Shown in pieces: positions 51,790 through 60,595 of a stretch of DNA of 64,000 bases. The position numbers and the translations under genes were made by a program. Positions within the stretch are counted from its first letter, which is position 1, and each line of letters begins with the position of its first letter. The notes under the pieces are model-generated. The model made no database searches. It was given only the letters and a program-made list of their open reading frames with translations, and was not told the DNA's origin. The DNA is from CAVXNB01 sp963763085 (GTDB taxonomy: Bacteria; Actinomycetota; Acidimicrobiia; Acidimicrobiales; Bog-793): positions 1,054,001-1,118,000 of the forward strand of contig CAVXNB010000001.1 of assembly GCA_963763085.1 (NCBI GenBank), read 5' to 3'.

Positions 51790-52110
51790 CCCCCCGCCGT
51801 ACCGGTCGTCACCCGGTGTCCCCCGCTGATGCCCGGGCCTACCTGTCCAAATCGAAGGCATGGCTCGATGCAGCGGTCGAGAGTCTCGACGCCCGCCGAT
51901 GGGACGTGGCTGCTGGGCCTCAGCCTCCTGGCGACCGCCGGTGACGACGGACGATATGCCGCTCGCCAGCTCTCGCAGCTGCTGCGATTCAAGACTCCAG
52001 CCCAGTACGACCCCGCTCCGCTCCGCGAAGGAGACGCCCGAAAAGCTGTGGAGCTGGCCCGGCGGCTGGCCGACCGAGCATCCACCGTGGTCGAACGCCG
52101 GCGGGCGTAG
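51786..52110 (+). pseudogene. HEPN-domain protein, broken by an internal deletion or frameshift
   Basis: From ATG 51786 the first frame gives ADARAYLSKSKAWLDAAVES, then LDARRWDVAAG, a typical HEPN first helix. Near 51905 the frame changes to ARQLSQLLRFKTPAQYDPAP and ARKAVELARRLADRA, the HEPN last helices, to a stop at 52110. The central helix that usually carries the IHAAIAAADA-type motif is absent, so about 30 residues seem deleted. The pair MNT + HEPN matches a type VII toxin-antitoxin arrangement in which the toxin is no longer intact. Confidence 0.6.
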
Positions 52111-52168
52111 GGGCGATGCTTAGACCTTGTTTGTGTTCCTACTGAGATCGGGTGAGGTAGGAAATGGC

Positions 52169-52185
52169 GCCCTGAGGATCAGGGC
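52169..52185. terminator. Hairpin after the MNT/HEPN pair
   Basis: GCCCTGA-GGA-TCAGGGC is a perfect 7-bp stem with a 3-nt loop, about 60 nt after the HEPN stop, followed by GGGGGTT. It is probably a weak terminator, or part of the control region of the next gene. Confidence 0.4.
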
Positions 52186-52251
52186 GGGGGTTGGGCACTT
52201 CGTCCCAGTCTGGCTCCGCCGTCGTTCTGTGCTGGGGGTAGCTTGGACCTA

Positions 52252-52944
52252 ATGACGGTCGAGGTACCGGTGCGCCGTATCGACTTCGGCTACTTCGTCC
52301 GGCCCGCTGAGGAGACCGGGAGCGGGCAGGCCCGAGTGGAGCCCTGCCTCGGCTACGTCATCTCTCACCCCGACGCCGTCGTCGTCGTCGACACCGGAAT
52401 GGGCTCGCACCCCGAGGTCGACGCTCACTACCGGCCACACCGCCGCCCGCTCGCCGCGGCGCTGGCAACCGTGGGTGTGTCCGTCGCGAACGTGCAGCGC
52501 GTGGTGAACTGCCACCTTCATTTCGACCACTGCGGCGGGAACCCTGAACTGGGCGGACGGCCGATCTTCACCCAGCGGGTCGAACTCGAAGCAGCTAGAG
52601 GACCGGATTACACGCTGCCCGAGCTCGTCGATGCCCCCGGGCTGTCCTACGAGCTCCTCGACGGCGAGGCCGAGATCCTCCGGGGCGTATTCGTCGTACC
52701 GACACCTGGGCACACGGCGGGCCACCAGTCGGTCGTCGTGCGCCGGGACGACGGGACGGTGATTATCGCCGGCCAGAGCCATGACACGGCGACAGCCTTC
52801 GGGCGCGACCTCCTCGCGGCGCGCGCCGCGGACGACCGCCATGCTGATGATCTACCACCGGTACCTGGCTGGATCGAGCGCCTCCAAGCCTTCGACCCCC
52901 GACGAGTCGTCTTCGCCCATGACGGAGCGGTGTGGGAGCCGTAG
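52252..52944 (+). CDS. Metallo-beta-lactamase-fold hydrolase (AHL-lactonase-like)
   Basis: About 230 residues from ATG 52252 (TTG 52243 is an alternative). The zinc motif NCHLHFDHCGGNPEL (HxHxDH), the loop before it (AVVVVDTGMGSHPE) and PTPGHTAGHQSVVV place it among lactonase-like MBL proteins such as AiiA. A further Asp/His pair is in GQSHDTAT and VVFAHDGAVWE. It may open acyl-homoserine lactones or other lactones. It is a stand-alone gene. Confidence 0.85.
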   Translation: MTVEVPVRRIDFGYFVRPAEETGSGQARVEPCLGYVISHPDAVVVVDTGMGSHPEVDAHYRPHRRPLAAALATVGVSVANVQRVVNCHLHFDHCGGNPELGGRPIFTQRVELEAARGPDYTLPELVDAPGLSYELLDGEAEILRGVFVVPTPGHTAGHQSVVVRRDDGTVIIAGQSHDTATAFGRDLLAARAADDRHADDLPPVPGWIERLQAFDPRRVVFAHDGAVWEP

Positions 52945-53058
52945 CCGCGCCAGCTCAGAGACGATCGTGCCGCATGGCGAGCGGACGACAACCGAATAGC
53001 CGAGACCGATCCAAAGCAGCGACGCTCGGCGCGCTTTCGGTCTTCCCAGATGGTTGTC

Positions 53059-54306
53059 TCACTCCCGCCGCCGAATCCACACCGACGCGTGCGCCGGCTC
53101 GACGGCCCGGTTGACGACATCGAGCAGCTCGCGCCGCACTGTCTCGAGGTCGACTGCGTCCCGCAGCCGAGCGGTGAAGACCGCGACGGTCGCCTCAGAG
53201 TCGTAGCGGGCTCGGTTGAATCGACGATCGACGACTCGTTGGACCCGAACTCGGAGTGGATTGAAGAGGGCTACGGCTGCCAGCGTCGAAGCGGCCACGG
53301 CGATCGGCGTGTGGAACCCGAGGGTCTTGGTCGCCAAGGTGACGACGCCGACGTACACGCCGACGACGAGACCGGTGACGACGGCGTATGACAACGTACG
53401 GCTGATGAAGCGGTCGATCTCGTACAGGCGGTACTTGAGAATGGCGACCCCGACGCTGATGGGAAACGCAGCGAGCCCGAACCTGGTGATCAGAAACACA
53501 ACGCCTCCGATCCCGTTCGCATTGCTGAATGCAATCCCGACACCGAGGGAGACAAGGCAGATCACCGCCCCAGCGAGCAGCACCTTCATCTGTTGGCGGC
53601 GCTCACCAGTGGAGCGTCGGTAGGCCACGACCTGATGAACAGCCCAAGACAGGCATATCGGGAGAAGGACCAGAACAACCAGGAACGAGAGTCCGAAGTA
53701 GCCCGCGACGCCGTTCAGATTGTTCGAGGTCGTGCCGTCGGCCAGCACGTGGATGCGTTGGCCGAGGATGCCGAACCCCGCGATGAGCTGACCAGCAATC
53801 AGGAGGAAGCATCCGGCCACGTACGCCCGCCACACCCACTTCCACCGCGCCCCAGGGAGACGCCCGTCAGGAAACAACAGAACGGTCGGTGCAAGGACCA
53901 CGATCGGTCCCACTCCGAGCGCGTTCACTGTCAAGACGGCCACCAGTCCGAAGGGCAACGTCCCCTGGCGAAGCCGGTAGTCCAGGATCGAGAAGAGCTT
54001 GGCGTCGTTCTGGAGTGCCGCGAACAGGGCGGTGAGTATCAGAAGCCATCCGATCGGCTTGAGCGGCTGGCGAATGGCCAAGAGCAAGCCCACTGCCAGG
54101 ACAGCCGCGTACACGAAGAGCGTCGAGCTGAGCTTGCGGACTTCGTGGGTCTCGACGGAGACGACCACGAAACCGGCGATGAGGAGAGCGGCCAGCGTCG
54201 AGAGGACCGCCGCACTCACGGGAGAGGCCAGCAAGACCCAGACACGAGAGGGGGCGGCCTCCGTCGTCGACGGCGTTTGCCCTCGTGACGGCCCCATATT
54301 GCCCAT
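53059..54306 (-). CDS. Kinase-less sensor-like membrane protein, paralog D
   Basis: About 415 residues from ATG 54306, the fourth paralog. The membrane part has about nine helices. The juxtamembrane block reads KYRLYEIDRFISRTLSYAVV, then NPLRVRVQRVVDRRFNRARY, and the end VNRAVEPAHASVWIRRRE is identical to that of paralog C. The start ATG is 8 nt after the TAGGTT hexamer, so the transcript should begin at or next to the start codon. An upstream TTG (54315) would lie before the predicted +1 and is rejected. The protein ends without a kinase. Confidence 0.78.
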   Translation of the reverse strand: MGNMGPSRGQTPSTTEAAPSRVWVLLASPVSAAVLSTLAALLIAGFVVVSVETHEVRKLSSTLFVYAAVLAVGLLLAIRQPLKPIGWLLILTALFAALQNDAKLFSILDYRLRQGTLPFGLVAVLTVNALGVGPIVVLAPTVLLFPDGRLPGARWKWVWRAYVAGCFLLIAGQLIAGFGILGQRIHVLADGTTSNNLNGVAGYFGLSFLVVLVLLPICLSWAVHQVVAYRRSTGERRQQMKVLLAGAVICLVSLGVGIAFSNANGIGGVVFLITRFGLAAFPISVGVAILKYRLYEIDRFISRTLSYAVVTGLVVGVYVGVVTLATKTLGFHTPIAVAASTLAAVALFNPLRVRVQRVVDRRFNRARYDSEATVAVFTARLRDAVDLETVRRELLDVVNRAVEPAHASVWIRRRE

Positions 54307-54329
54307 CGAGCGCAAACCTACGCCAGGAC

Positions 54330-54349
54330 CGTTCCGAGAACGTTACGGC
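54330..54349 (-). promoter_or_regulatory. Shared 20-bp promoter element, site 6
   Basis: Minus strand GCCGTAACGTTCTCGGAACG, identical to sites 1 and 3. TAGGTT is 9 nt later and the ATG of paralog D 8 nt after that. Confidence 0.78.
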
Positions 54350-54528
54350 CGGCCAGTGCTCAGCGGAGCCTCGGTTGATGGGGATCTGGGCCGGGACAAC
54401 CGACCGGCAGCGCCTGAAGATGCGTAAGGTCAGCGCGTAGCCATACCGGCGTCGCTGCGGGCGGCACCCGTACCACTCGGTCGGTGTTTCGTGCGCTCTT
54501 GGGCGATCGTAGGCAGCGAAGTGCCTGG

Positions 54529-54699
54529 TCAGAGAGAGTTTCTACCTTCTAGATTCCAGCCGCCAGGTAGTAGTTGAGTGAAGCGACGTTCGTCCACGTC
54601 GATCTCCTTGACGCGCGACCGGCTCTGCCAGGTCATGCCCCGGCTGGGGTGCACAGCAGCTGTGATGCGGCCACTCGCCGTCCCATGAATCTCCTGCAC
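54529..54699 (-). CDS. Short unassigned ORF with good ribosome binding site
   Basis: Fifty-six residues from GTG 54699, with GGGAGG 7 nt before it. The middle (GRITAAVHPSRGMTWQSRSR, then VKEIDVDERRF) is faintly like a late SRPBCC/START strand pair, so this could be a remnant. No family is assigned. The rest of the 54350-54785 gap shows nothing else I can support. Confidence 0.3.
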   Translation of the reverse strand: MQEIHGTASGRITAAVHPSRGMTWQSRSRVKEIDVDERRFTQLLPGGWNLEGRNSL

Positions 54700-54785
54700 G
54701 ATCGACCCTCCCGGTATTCAAACCTGTCTGCTCGATGACCTCGCCCACATCCAGGCTGACGAAGGTCGGCGAGGCCTCGGGCATG

Positions 54786-55166
54786 TCAGCCGCCCTGCAT
54801 CAACCGCTTCATATTGGCCTTCATCGCGGCCTCGGACACTGCCAGTTCGCTCTCCGGGCTGAACATGACGAACTCGGAACCGGCCTCCGCGGCCGGCACG
54901 TGACCCGGGGTCATATAGAACGCGTCGCCGGGCTCGATGATCTCTTCGTGGTCGGCGTAGCGGACCGTTACGCGGCCAGCGAACAGGTAGCCCCAATGGG
55001 GACACTGACAGCTGTCGCCTGGCAACCCCTTCAGTAGCGGTGCGAGGTCAGAGTCCTCGCGTATCGATGTGAAGTTGACGGTATGGCCGTCGAAGTGGGC
55101 GGTACGGTCCTCGGCGGGCCCGTAGTCGACTACATCAGGTGCGCTCTCACGTGAGACCTTCGACAT
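54786..55166 (-). CDS. Cupin-domain protein
   Basis: A 126-residue single-domain cupin. The first cupin motif is seen around CQCPHWGYLFAGRVTVRYAD (the usual G-x5-HxH-x4-E with one His retained), and the second around EIIEPGDAFYMTPGHVPAAE. The metal set is incomplete, so catalysis is uncertain. The ATG overlaps the stop of the methyltransferase gene (TGATG), and AGGAG lies inside that gene's end, so the two are co-translated. They probably act on one small molecule. Confidence 0.8.
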   Translation of the reverse strand: MSKVSRESAPDVVDYGPAEDRTAHFDGHTVNFTSIREDSDLAPLLKGLPGDSCQCPHWGYLFAGRVTVRYADHEEIIEPGDAFYMTPGHVPAAEAGSEFVMFSPESELAVSEAAMKANMKRLMQGG

Positions 55167-55855
55167 CAGGTAGCTCTCCTTTGTGCGGTGGTTGTGACAG
55201 GCCCGGCGATCGGCGGGCGCCGGGACGATACGCCGCTGGTGGCGGTGGCACTGCCCACGATGAGCGGGCGAACGAACTTCGGGACCTTTTTCGCTGTCGT
55301 GTGCTCGACCTGTGTGACGGCGAAGCCAGCCGCCTGAATCGACTCGAGCGTCGGTCGATTGCATTCACAGCCGACCATAAAGCGGTTGATTACGTTCATC
55401 CGGTCTTGCAGACGGGCCACGCTGGCATCGTTGGAACGAACGTGCTCGATGAAGAGGAGTCGGCCGCCAGGCCGCAACACGCGGCGCAGCTCTCGCAAGG
55501 CCCTCGGCTGGTCGTCTACCCCGCAGAGCACAAGAGTCGAGACGACTACGTCGAAGGAGCCGTCCTCGAACGGGAGGTCGGCCGCAGGAGCACGTAGGAC
55601 AGTGCTCGCCGGCGACTTCTCGCGCACCTTGCGTTCCAGGCGACGCAACATTGGGGGCTCGGGCTCAGTCAAGGTCAGCGACTCGACAGCCGGTCCGTAG
55701 AAGCCCAGATTCCCTCCCGTCCCGGCGCCGATCTCGAGCACCCGGCCGTGCGCCTCGGCGAGCAGAGTCTCTCGATGAGCGCGCAACCCGGCGTCCTCGA
55801 CCTTGGCCATCTGGCGGTCATAAGTCGCGGCGAAGAACCTACCTCGGAGTGTCAC
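55166..55855 (-). CDS. Class I SAM-dependent methyltransferase
   Basis: A 229-residue methyltransferase. Motif I is VLEIGAGTGGNLGFY, the acidic loop is TLTEPEPPMLRRLE, motif IV is FDVVVSTLVLCGVDDQ and motif VI is VLRPGGRLLFIEHVRS. The start RGRFFAATYDRQMAKVEDAG is typical of the UbiE-like group that methylates phospholipids, quinones or small molecules. GTG 55855 has GAGGCAG upstream. The cupin gene follows with a TGATG overlap. Confidence 0.87.
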   Translation of the reverse strand: MTLRGRFFAATYDRQMAKVEDAGLRAHRETLLAEAHGRVLEIGAGTGGNLGFYGPAVESLTLTEPEPPMLRRLERKVREKSPASTVLRAPAADLPFEDGSFDVVVSTLVLCGVDDQPRALRELRRVLRPGGRLLFIEHVRSNDASVARLQDRMNVINRFMVGCECNRPTLESIQAAGFAVTQVEHTTAKKVPKFVRPLIVGSATATSGVSSRRPPIAGPVTTTAQRRAT

Positions 55856-55951
55856 TGGCTGCCTCGTTTCGTCGGTCCGGAGATCGCTTATGGCAAGGTA
55901 ACGAAACGGCGGGTCCGATCGCATGGGGCATTTGCCCCATCTTTGGCGGCG

Positions 55952-57535
55952 TCAGGGGGCGACGAACTCGTCGTCGGGGGGTATGAGGCCGTGCTGAATG
56001 GCGAATAGACTCGCGGTCACCCGGCTGGAGGCGTCAATCTTGACGTAGATGTGCTCGATGTGATTCCGGGCCGTCTTGGGCGAAATCACCAGGCGCGCGG
56101 CGATTTGCTTGGCTGAAAGCCCGCGGGCGAGCAGCCGGAGAACGTCGATCTCGCGGGCGGTGAGCCCCGCGGGCCATTCCCGCCTGCGTACGACTCGGTG
56201 CCCCGCGGCGCCCAGGACCGCCTCCACCGCGTCCCCGTCAAGGCGGCCCGCCTTGACCTCTGAGAGAAGCTCCTTGGCAGCGTCGCTTGCCAAGAGTGCC
56301 GGCCGGTAGGGGCGCGGTTCGCACATCGACTGGTAAGCGTCGACCGTCCCCAGGATGCGGGCCTGTCCGGAGATCGCTCCGCCCGACAACCCTCGGGGGT
56401 ACCCCGAGCCGTCCAGTCGTTCGCGGTGCTGCACGGCGATCACCCCGAGCGGCGCGAGCGACTCTGACTGGTGCAGCATCCTCTCGGTCAGGTAGGGGTG
56501 CATCCGCACGCGCTCCCACTCGCCAGCACCCAACTTTCCCGCCTTGTCCCAAATGGCGTTCGAGATACCGAGGCGCCCGACGTCGTGCACGAGACCGGCA
56601 CGGTGCAGCGTCCCGATCTCATCGGCCGCGAGTCCCAGTTGCGAGCCTGTCTCGGCAACCAGGTTGGCGACGGCACGGGCATGGCCGAGCGTGTACGGCG
56701 ACTTCAAGTCGACGAAATCGGCGATGGCCAGCAGAGCCAGGTCAAACTGCTCGCTGGATAGGCGGACGCCTAGCGCTGGCTCGGCTGCGATCACCGCCTC
56801 CCACGTGCGCGCCGAGTCGAGCCCGTCGAGAATCGTGCCGGCATCGGCACAAAGGGTTGCAGACAACGCCGGGTCAAACTGGGAGCCTGCGCGATTGGTC
56901 GCCAGCGCCCTTGCCGCTTCCACCCCGCCGATCCGGTGGGCCACCTCGACGAACTCCGAAAGTTGGGCGAGACGCGAGGCGATCGGGACCTCGTCTCCTT
57001 TCAGCTTACCGGGCCAGCCACGGCCGTCCCACTGCTCATACGAGGCGCCAACCGCCTCCTGGACTGCGTTGGGAAGGCCAAGCTGTACCGCCAGTGCCCG
57101 TGCCAGTGCCGCGTGCCGCTCGATCATCCCATCCAGGTCGCGGTGGCCGGACATCGCGAATTCGAGGCCGACCCGGAAACGATGTAGTGGCGGGTTGCCT
57201 GAACCGACGAGACGCATCGCCGCGGCGGCTCCCCTAAGGCTGCGCATCTCGTAGTCGTACTTGCCGGATTTGGCGACGATGTCGTCACCGAACCACTTGG
57301 CCTGCTCGTGGGCGTCGGAGTGACAACCGACATTGACAAGCAGGGCCGTGTAATAGACGACCGACCGTTCGTCCTCGTCGAGCCCAACGCGCTCGGCCAG
57401 GCGGAGAGCGATGAGGCACTGCCGCAACACGTGCTCCATGGGTTGACCGAAGCCAAGGTCAACGCCGAGGGAGAGAGCGGCGACGAGCTCGGCTAGGCGC
57501 ACCTGAGAACGCTGCGGGACGCTGGCACCCGTCAC
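55952..57535 (-). CDS. HD-GYP domain protein fused to a LuxR-type helix-turn-helix
   Basis: A 527-residue protein. The first 200 residues form a degenerate HD-like domain (ASYEQWDGRGWPGKLKGDEV). Residues 270-430 are an HD-GYP domain with HRAGLVHDVGRLGISNAIWD, RMHPYLTERML and the HRERLDGSGYPRGLSGGAIS signature, typical of cyclic-di-GMP phosphodiesterases. The last 65 residues are LuxR (LTAREIDVLRLLARGLSAKQ, then IAARLVISPKTARNHIEHIY). The architecture suggests a regulator that senses or degrades a cyclic dinucleotide. No SD is obvious at GTG/ATG 57535. Confidence 0.88.
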   Translation of the reverse strand: MTGASVPQRSQVRLAELVAALSLGVDLGFGQPMEHVLRQCLIALRLAERVGLDEDERSVVYYTALLVNVGCHSDAHEQAKWFGDDIVAKSGKYDYEMRSLRGAAAAMRLVGSGNPPLHRFRVGLEFAMSGHRDLDGMIERHAALARALAVQLGLPNAVQEAVGASYEQWDGRGWPGKLKGDEVPIASRLAQLSEFVEVAHRIGGVEAARALATNRAGSQFDPALSATLCADAGTILDGLDSARTWEAVIAAEPALGVRLSSEQFDLALLAIADFVDLKSPYTLGHARAVANLVAETGSQLGLAADEIGTLHRAGLVHDVGRLGISNAIWDKAGKLGAGEWERVRMHPYLTERMLHQSESLAPLGVIAVQHRERLDGSGYPRGLSGGAISGQARILGTVDAYQSMCEPRPYRPALLASDAAKELLSEVKAGRLDGDAVEAVLGAAGHRVVRRREWPAGLTAREIDVLRLLARGLSAKQIAARLVISPKTARNHIEHIYVKIDASSRVTASLFAIQHGLIPPDDEFVAP

Positions 57536-57598
57536 GTCGCGGACTTTACCCGCGACACTCCCCTTGAGTCGGGGGTCTCTAGTGGTCCGTCGGCTTCG

Positions 57599-60257
57599 TC
57601 ACTTCTTCTTCGACTGGCTCTCGAACGCCCCGATGTCACACGACTTGCCTTGAGGGCGCGCTACGCCTCGGGCGTCAATCGAGGGACACCCGTTGTCGGT
57701 GCCGGCGTCGATCGACTTGCTACCGGTGAGCTCGGCCTCGGTCATGACGAAGCCACCATTCGCCTGCAGCTTCCCGAGCCTCGGCTTCGAATTGAGATCG
57801 CCGATATTCGTGAGCTCGCAGCTCGTGCTCGTCCCGAGATTGTGTCCTGACGAGACGAACCACGGGCCACCGCTGGCACCGCCGCAACTCCCGCTCGGCG
57901 ACGGATTCGAGGCCACGATCGTGTTCTTGAAGCTCACCGGGGCGCCGTCGCTGTACACCGCCCCTCCGGACCGCCCCGCCCAGTTGTTGTTCAAGGTGTC
58001 GTTCAACAAGGTGACCGGGGCGTTCGCGTAGATGGCCCCGCCGCGTGCTCCCCCGTTCTTTCCAGTCCCCGACGACAGCGCTCTATCGCCGGTCAAGGTG
58101 ACGTTGGTCAGGTTCAAGACACCGAGTTGATTGACGTAGACCGCGCCCCCATCGACAAGGGCCCCCGACCCGGAGAGCGCCTTCGAAACAACGTTCGCGA
58201 TGCTGCCCTGGTCGATCGTGAGGAAGCTCTGTGAGGCGATGAATACCCCTCCGCCTTCGATCTGGCCGTTCTTGCCGACAGTCGCGGTTGCTTGGTCAAT
58301 CTCGAAGGCGACCATAGTGCTGTTCCCTAACAGGTACAGGACGCCTCCTTCAACCGAGCCGTCCATCCGCGAGGCGCTGTCCGTGGTGTTCAACATCTTG
58401 GTGTGATCCAGATTCGAGCTCGCGCCCAAGCTCGCCGCGCCGCCGACAACGTACCCGTCTTGACCGGACGAGGTGTTGGTCGTGTTCGTTATGGTGACGT
58501 TGCTCCACTCGGTCGCGCTCTCGTCGAAAATGGCACCGCCCGATACGCCACCATCCAAACCGGTCGCTGTGTTGGAATTGTCGTGGAGCGTGGAGTTCGT
58601 GAGGGCAAGGTTCCCTGCCGAATAGATCCCACCACCAACGGCTTCATCGACCGCCTTGGCGGTCGTGTGGCCGACGTCGAGGTACGACGCGCTCGAGACC
58701 ATCGCTCGAGTGGTAGTCGACGGCACCCCCGAACACGTAGTAGCCGCTCGCCGAATTGTGCTCGAATGCGTCATGGCTCAAGGAGAGGCCCGAACCGCTG
58801 TACAACGCTCCGCCGCCGGCCTCATACTCGTTCGAGCTGGTGGACAGGGCGGTCTCGCAGACGACCGTGTTGCCTTCGATTTTCGTCCCGGTGATCGTGG
58901 CCGCGACGCCTGACCCAGTGCCTCCGTCGAAAATGCCGCCGCCCTCGCCGACGAGCCCGGCACTTGTATCGGTCGGACGGATGGCGTTGCCCGAGATGCT
59001 GCCGCCTGTCCAGAGTACGTGGAATGAGTTGTAGAGCCCGCCGCCGTCGTCGCTGTAGCCGGTGCCGAAGTCCTTGATCGTATTGTTGTCGACGTCCGAG
59101 TTGACGAACTTGGCGTAGCCGTGATTGACGATGCCGCCCCCATCGCTACCTTCACTCGCGGTGATCACATTGTCGTCGATCACGACTCGGTTGTATTGAC
59201 CTGCATCGTCATTGTAGAGACCCCCACCGAAGGCGCCGTCGGGTGACTGGATGGAGTTGTGCGAGATACTTCCGCCCTGCATCGAGAGCACGTCTTCGTT
59301 GTCGATACCGCCGCCGTTTCCCAAGTCAATAGGGTCGTTCAGCGAATTCCAGTCGACCTTGGTGTTGATAACCGATACGACGCTGTTCTCGTTGTAGATT
59401 CCGCCGCCGTATGCGACTGACCGGTTCCCAGCCGACGCCTTTGATCCCCCGATGGTGTCGTTGCTCAGCTGCACTGCGCCACCGGCGAGGTACAACCCGC
59501 CACCGTACAGTGAGGCAGAGTTTGCCGTTACGACGGAATTGCTTAACCAAAGCGACGAGTCGGTGCTCGCCTGCGCGATCGCCCCACCTTCTGTCGCCGT
59601 GTTGTGGCTGAGCACGTCCGCACCGAGGCTCAGGGTGCAAGAGTTGAGAAGGTAGACAGCTCCGCCTTCAGTGGCCTTGCCGTGAGTCATTGTCACCCCG
59701 TCGATCTCGACCGCGATCGAGTGCTGGAAGGCACTCACCTGGAAGATCTCAAACAGGTTCGCCCCGCTGATGGTCGTGTGCGAGGACCCAGCGCCGACGA
59801 TCAGCACGGAGTTGGTCGGTTCGAGGACACCGAGGCTGAGGGTGACGGTCCCCTTCGGAACGACGATCTTGTCCACGTGCCCGGAGTTCGCGTTTGCTGC
59901 TTCGATGGCGGCCCGCAGGGTGCACTTGCCGGCAGCATCCTTGCACACATGGGCCTTATTCGAGTCGATCGTGTTGTGCGCATCGGCGGTGCTGTTCACT
60001 ATGAAGACATGAGCTGGCGCGATCGCACCCAGTGGATGGAACGGGCTGCGCGGAAGTGGCCAGCGCAGGCTCCGGAAGGCAGATGTATCGGTCGTTCGGG
60101 CTATCGTCGCCCCCGCTGCCGGCGCTGTTGGCGGCGAGACGAGGACCACGATTGATACGCTTAATCCCGCGGCCGCAAGGAGACGGAGTGGTGCGCGCCC
60201 CGATCGAGCGCCTGTCTCGCGAACGTATCGCGCCAAAGCGCTGAGTTGACCGCTCAT
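57599..60257 (-). pseudogene. CSLREA/right-handed beta-helix surface protein, frameshifted
   Basis: From ATG 60257 a signal peptide (LLAAAGLSVSIVVLVSPPTA) leads to a CSLREA-type start (CTLRAAIEAANANSGHVDKI). Next come many beta-helix repeats with VDNNTI, GGGIYNENS and GGALYSGSG turns, typical of polymorphic-outer-membrane-like and pectate-lyase-like folds. Near 58705 the frame changes, and SASYLDVGHTTAKAVDEAVG with further GGA(I/V)Y repeats run to 57599. The repaired protein is about 885 residues and would be secreted, with the C-terminus ending RGVARPQGKSCDIGAFES, the usual end of this family. An adhesin or surface-lytic role is inferred. Confidence 0.75.
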
Positions 60258-60595
60258 AGCTCGCCCCCCGTCGTCTTTCTCTGCCCCAGCGAGGTCGGGC
60301 GCGCCCGAGAACGGCCGTTCGACGTTGGCGCGCTCAACACTATCGGTCAGAGATAACCACCTCAAGGTCCAACAGGCGGTCGACCACGGCGCGGATCGTG
60401 TATTCCTTGTCGTTTCCTTGTAGCGGCTCTTGGACTGGCTGGGGATAGCAGGTACGCGGCGATCGGAGACACCTTGGCGGCGGGGTTACGGGATGTCGGG
60501 CGCATTGCTTATGGGCGACTTCTGTGTGCACTCAACGTGCGGGGGACGGCATATCTCCGTCGGTCGGCTCCAAGGACATTTTGCACCGGGCGTGA
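60258..60595. other. 338-bp gap without a supported gene
   Basis: The stretch between the beta-helix protein and the BTAD regulator holds short open frames only, none with a credible family or ribosome site. No terminator, promoter element of the shared type, or repeat was seen. Confidence 0.5.

Noticed and set aside
54542..54784. Minus-strand 80-residue frame before paralog D
   Set aside because: It shows no family similarity, and a competing frame on the same strand has a better ribosome site.
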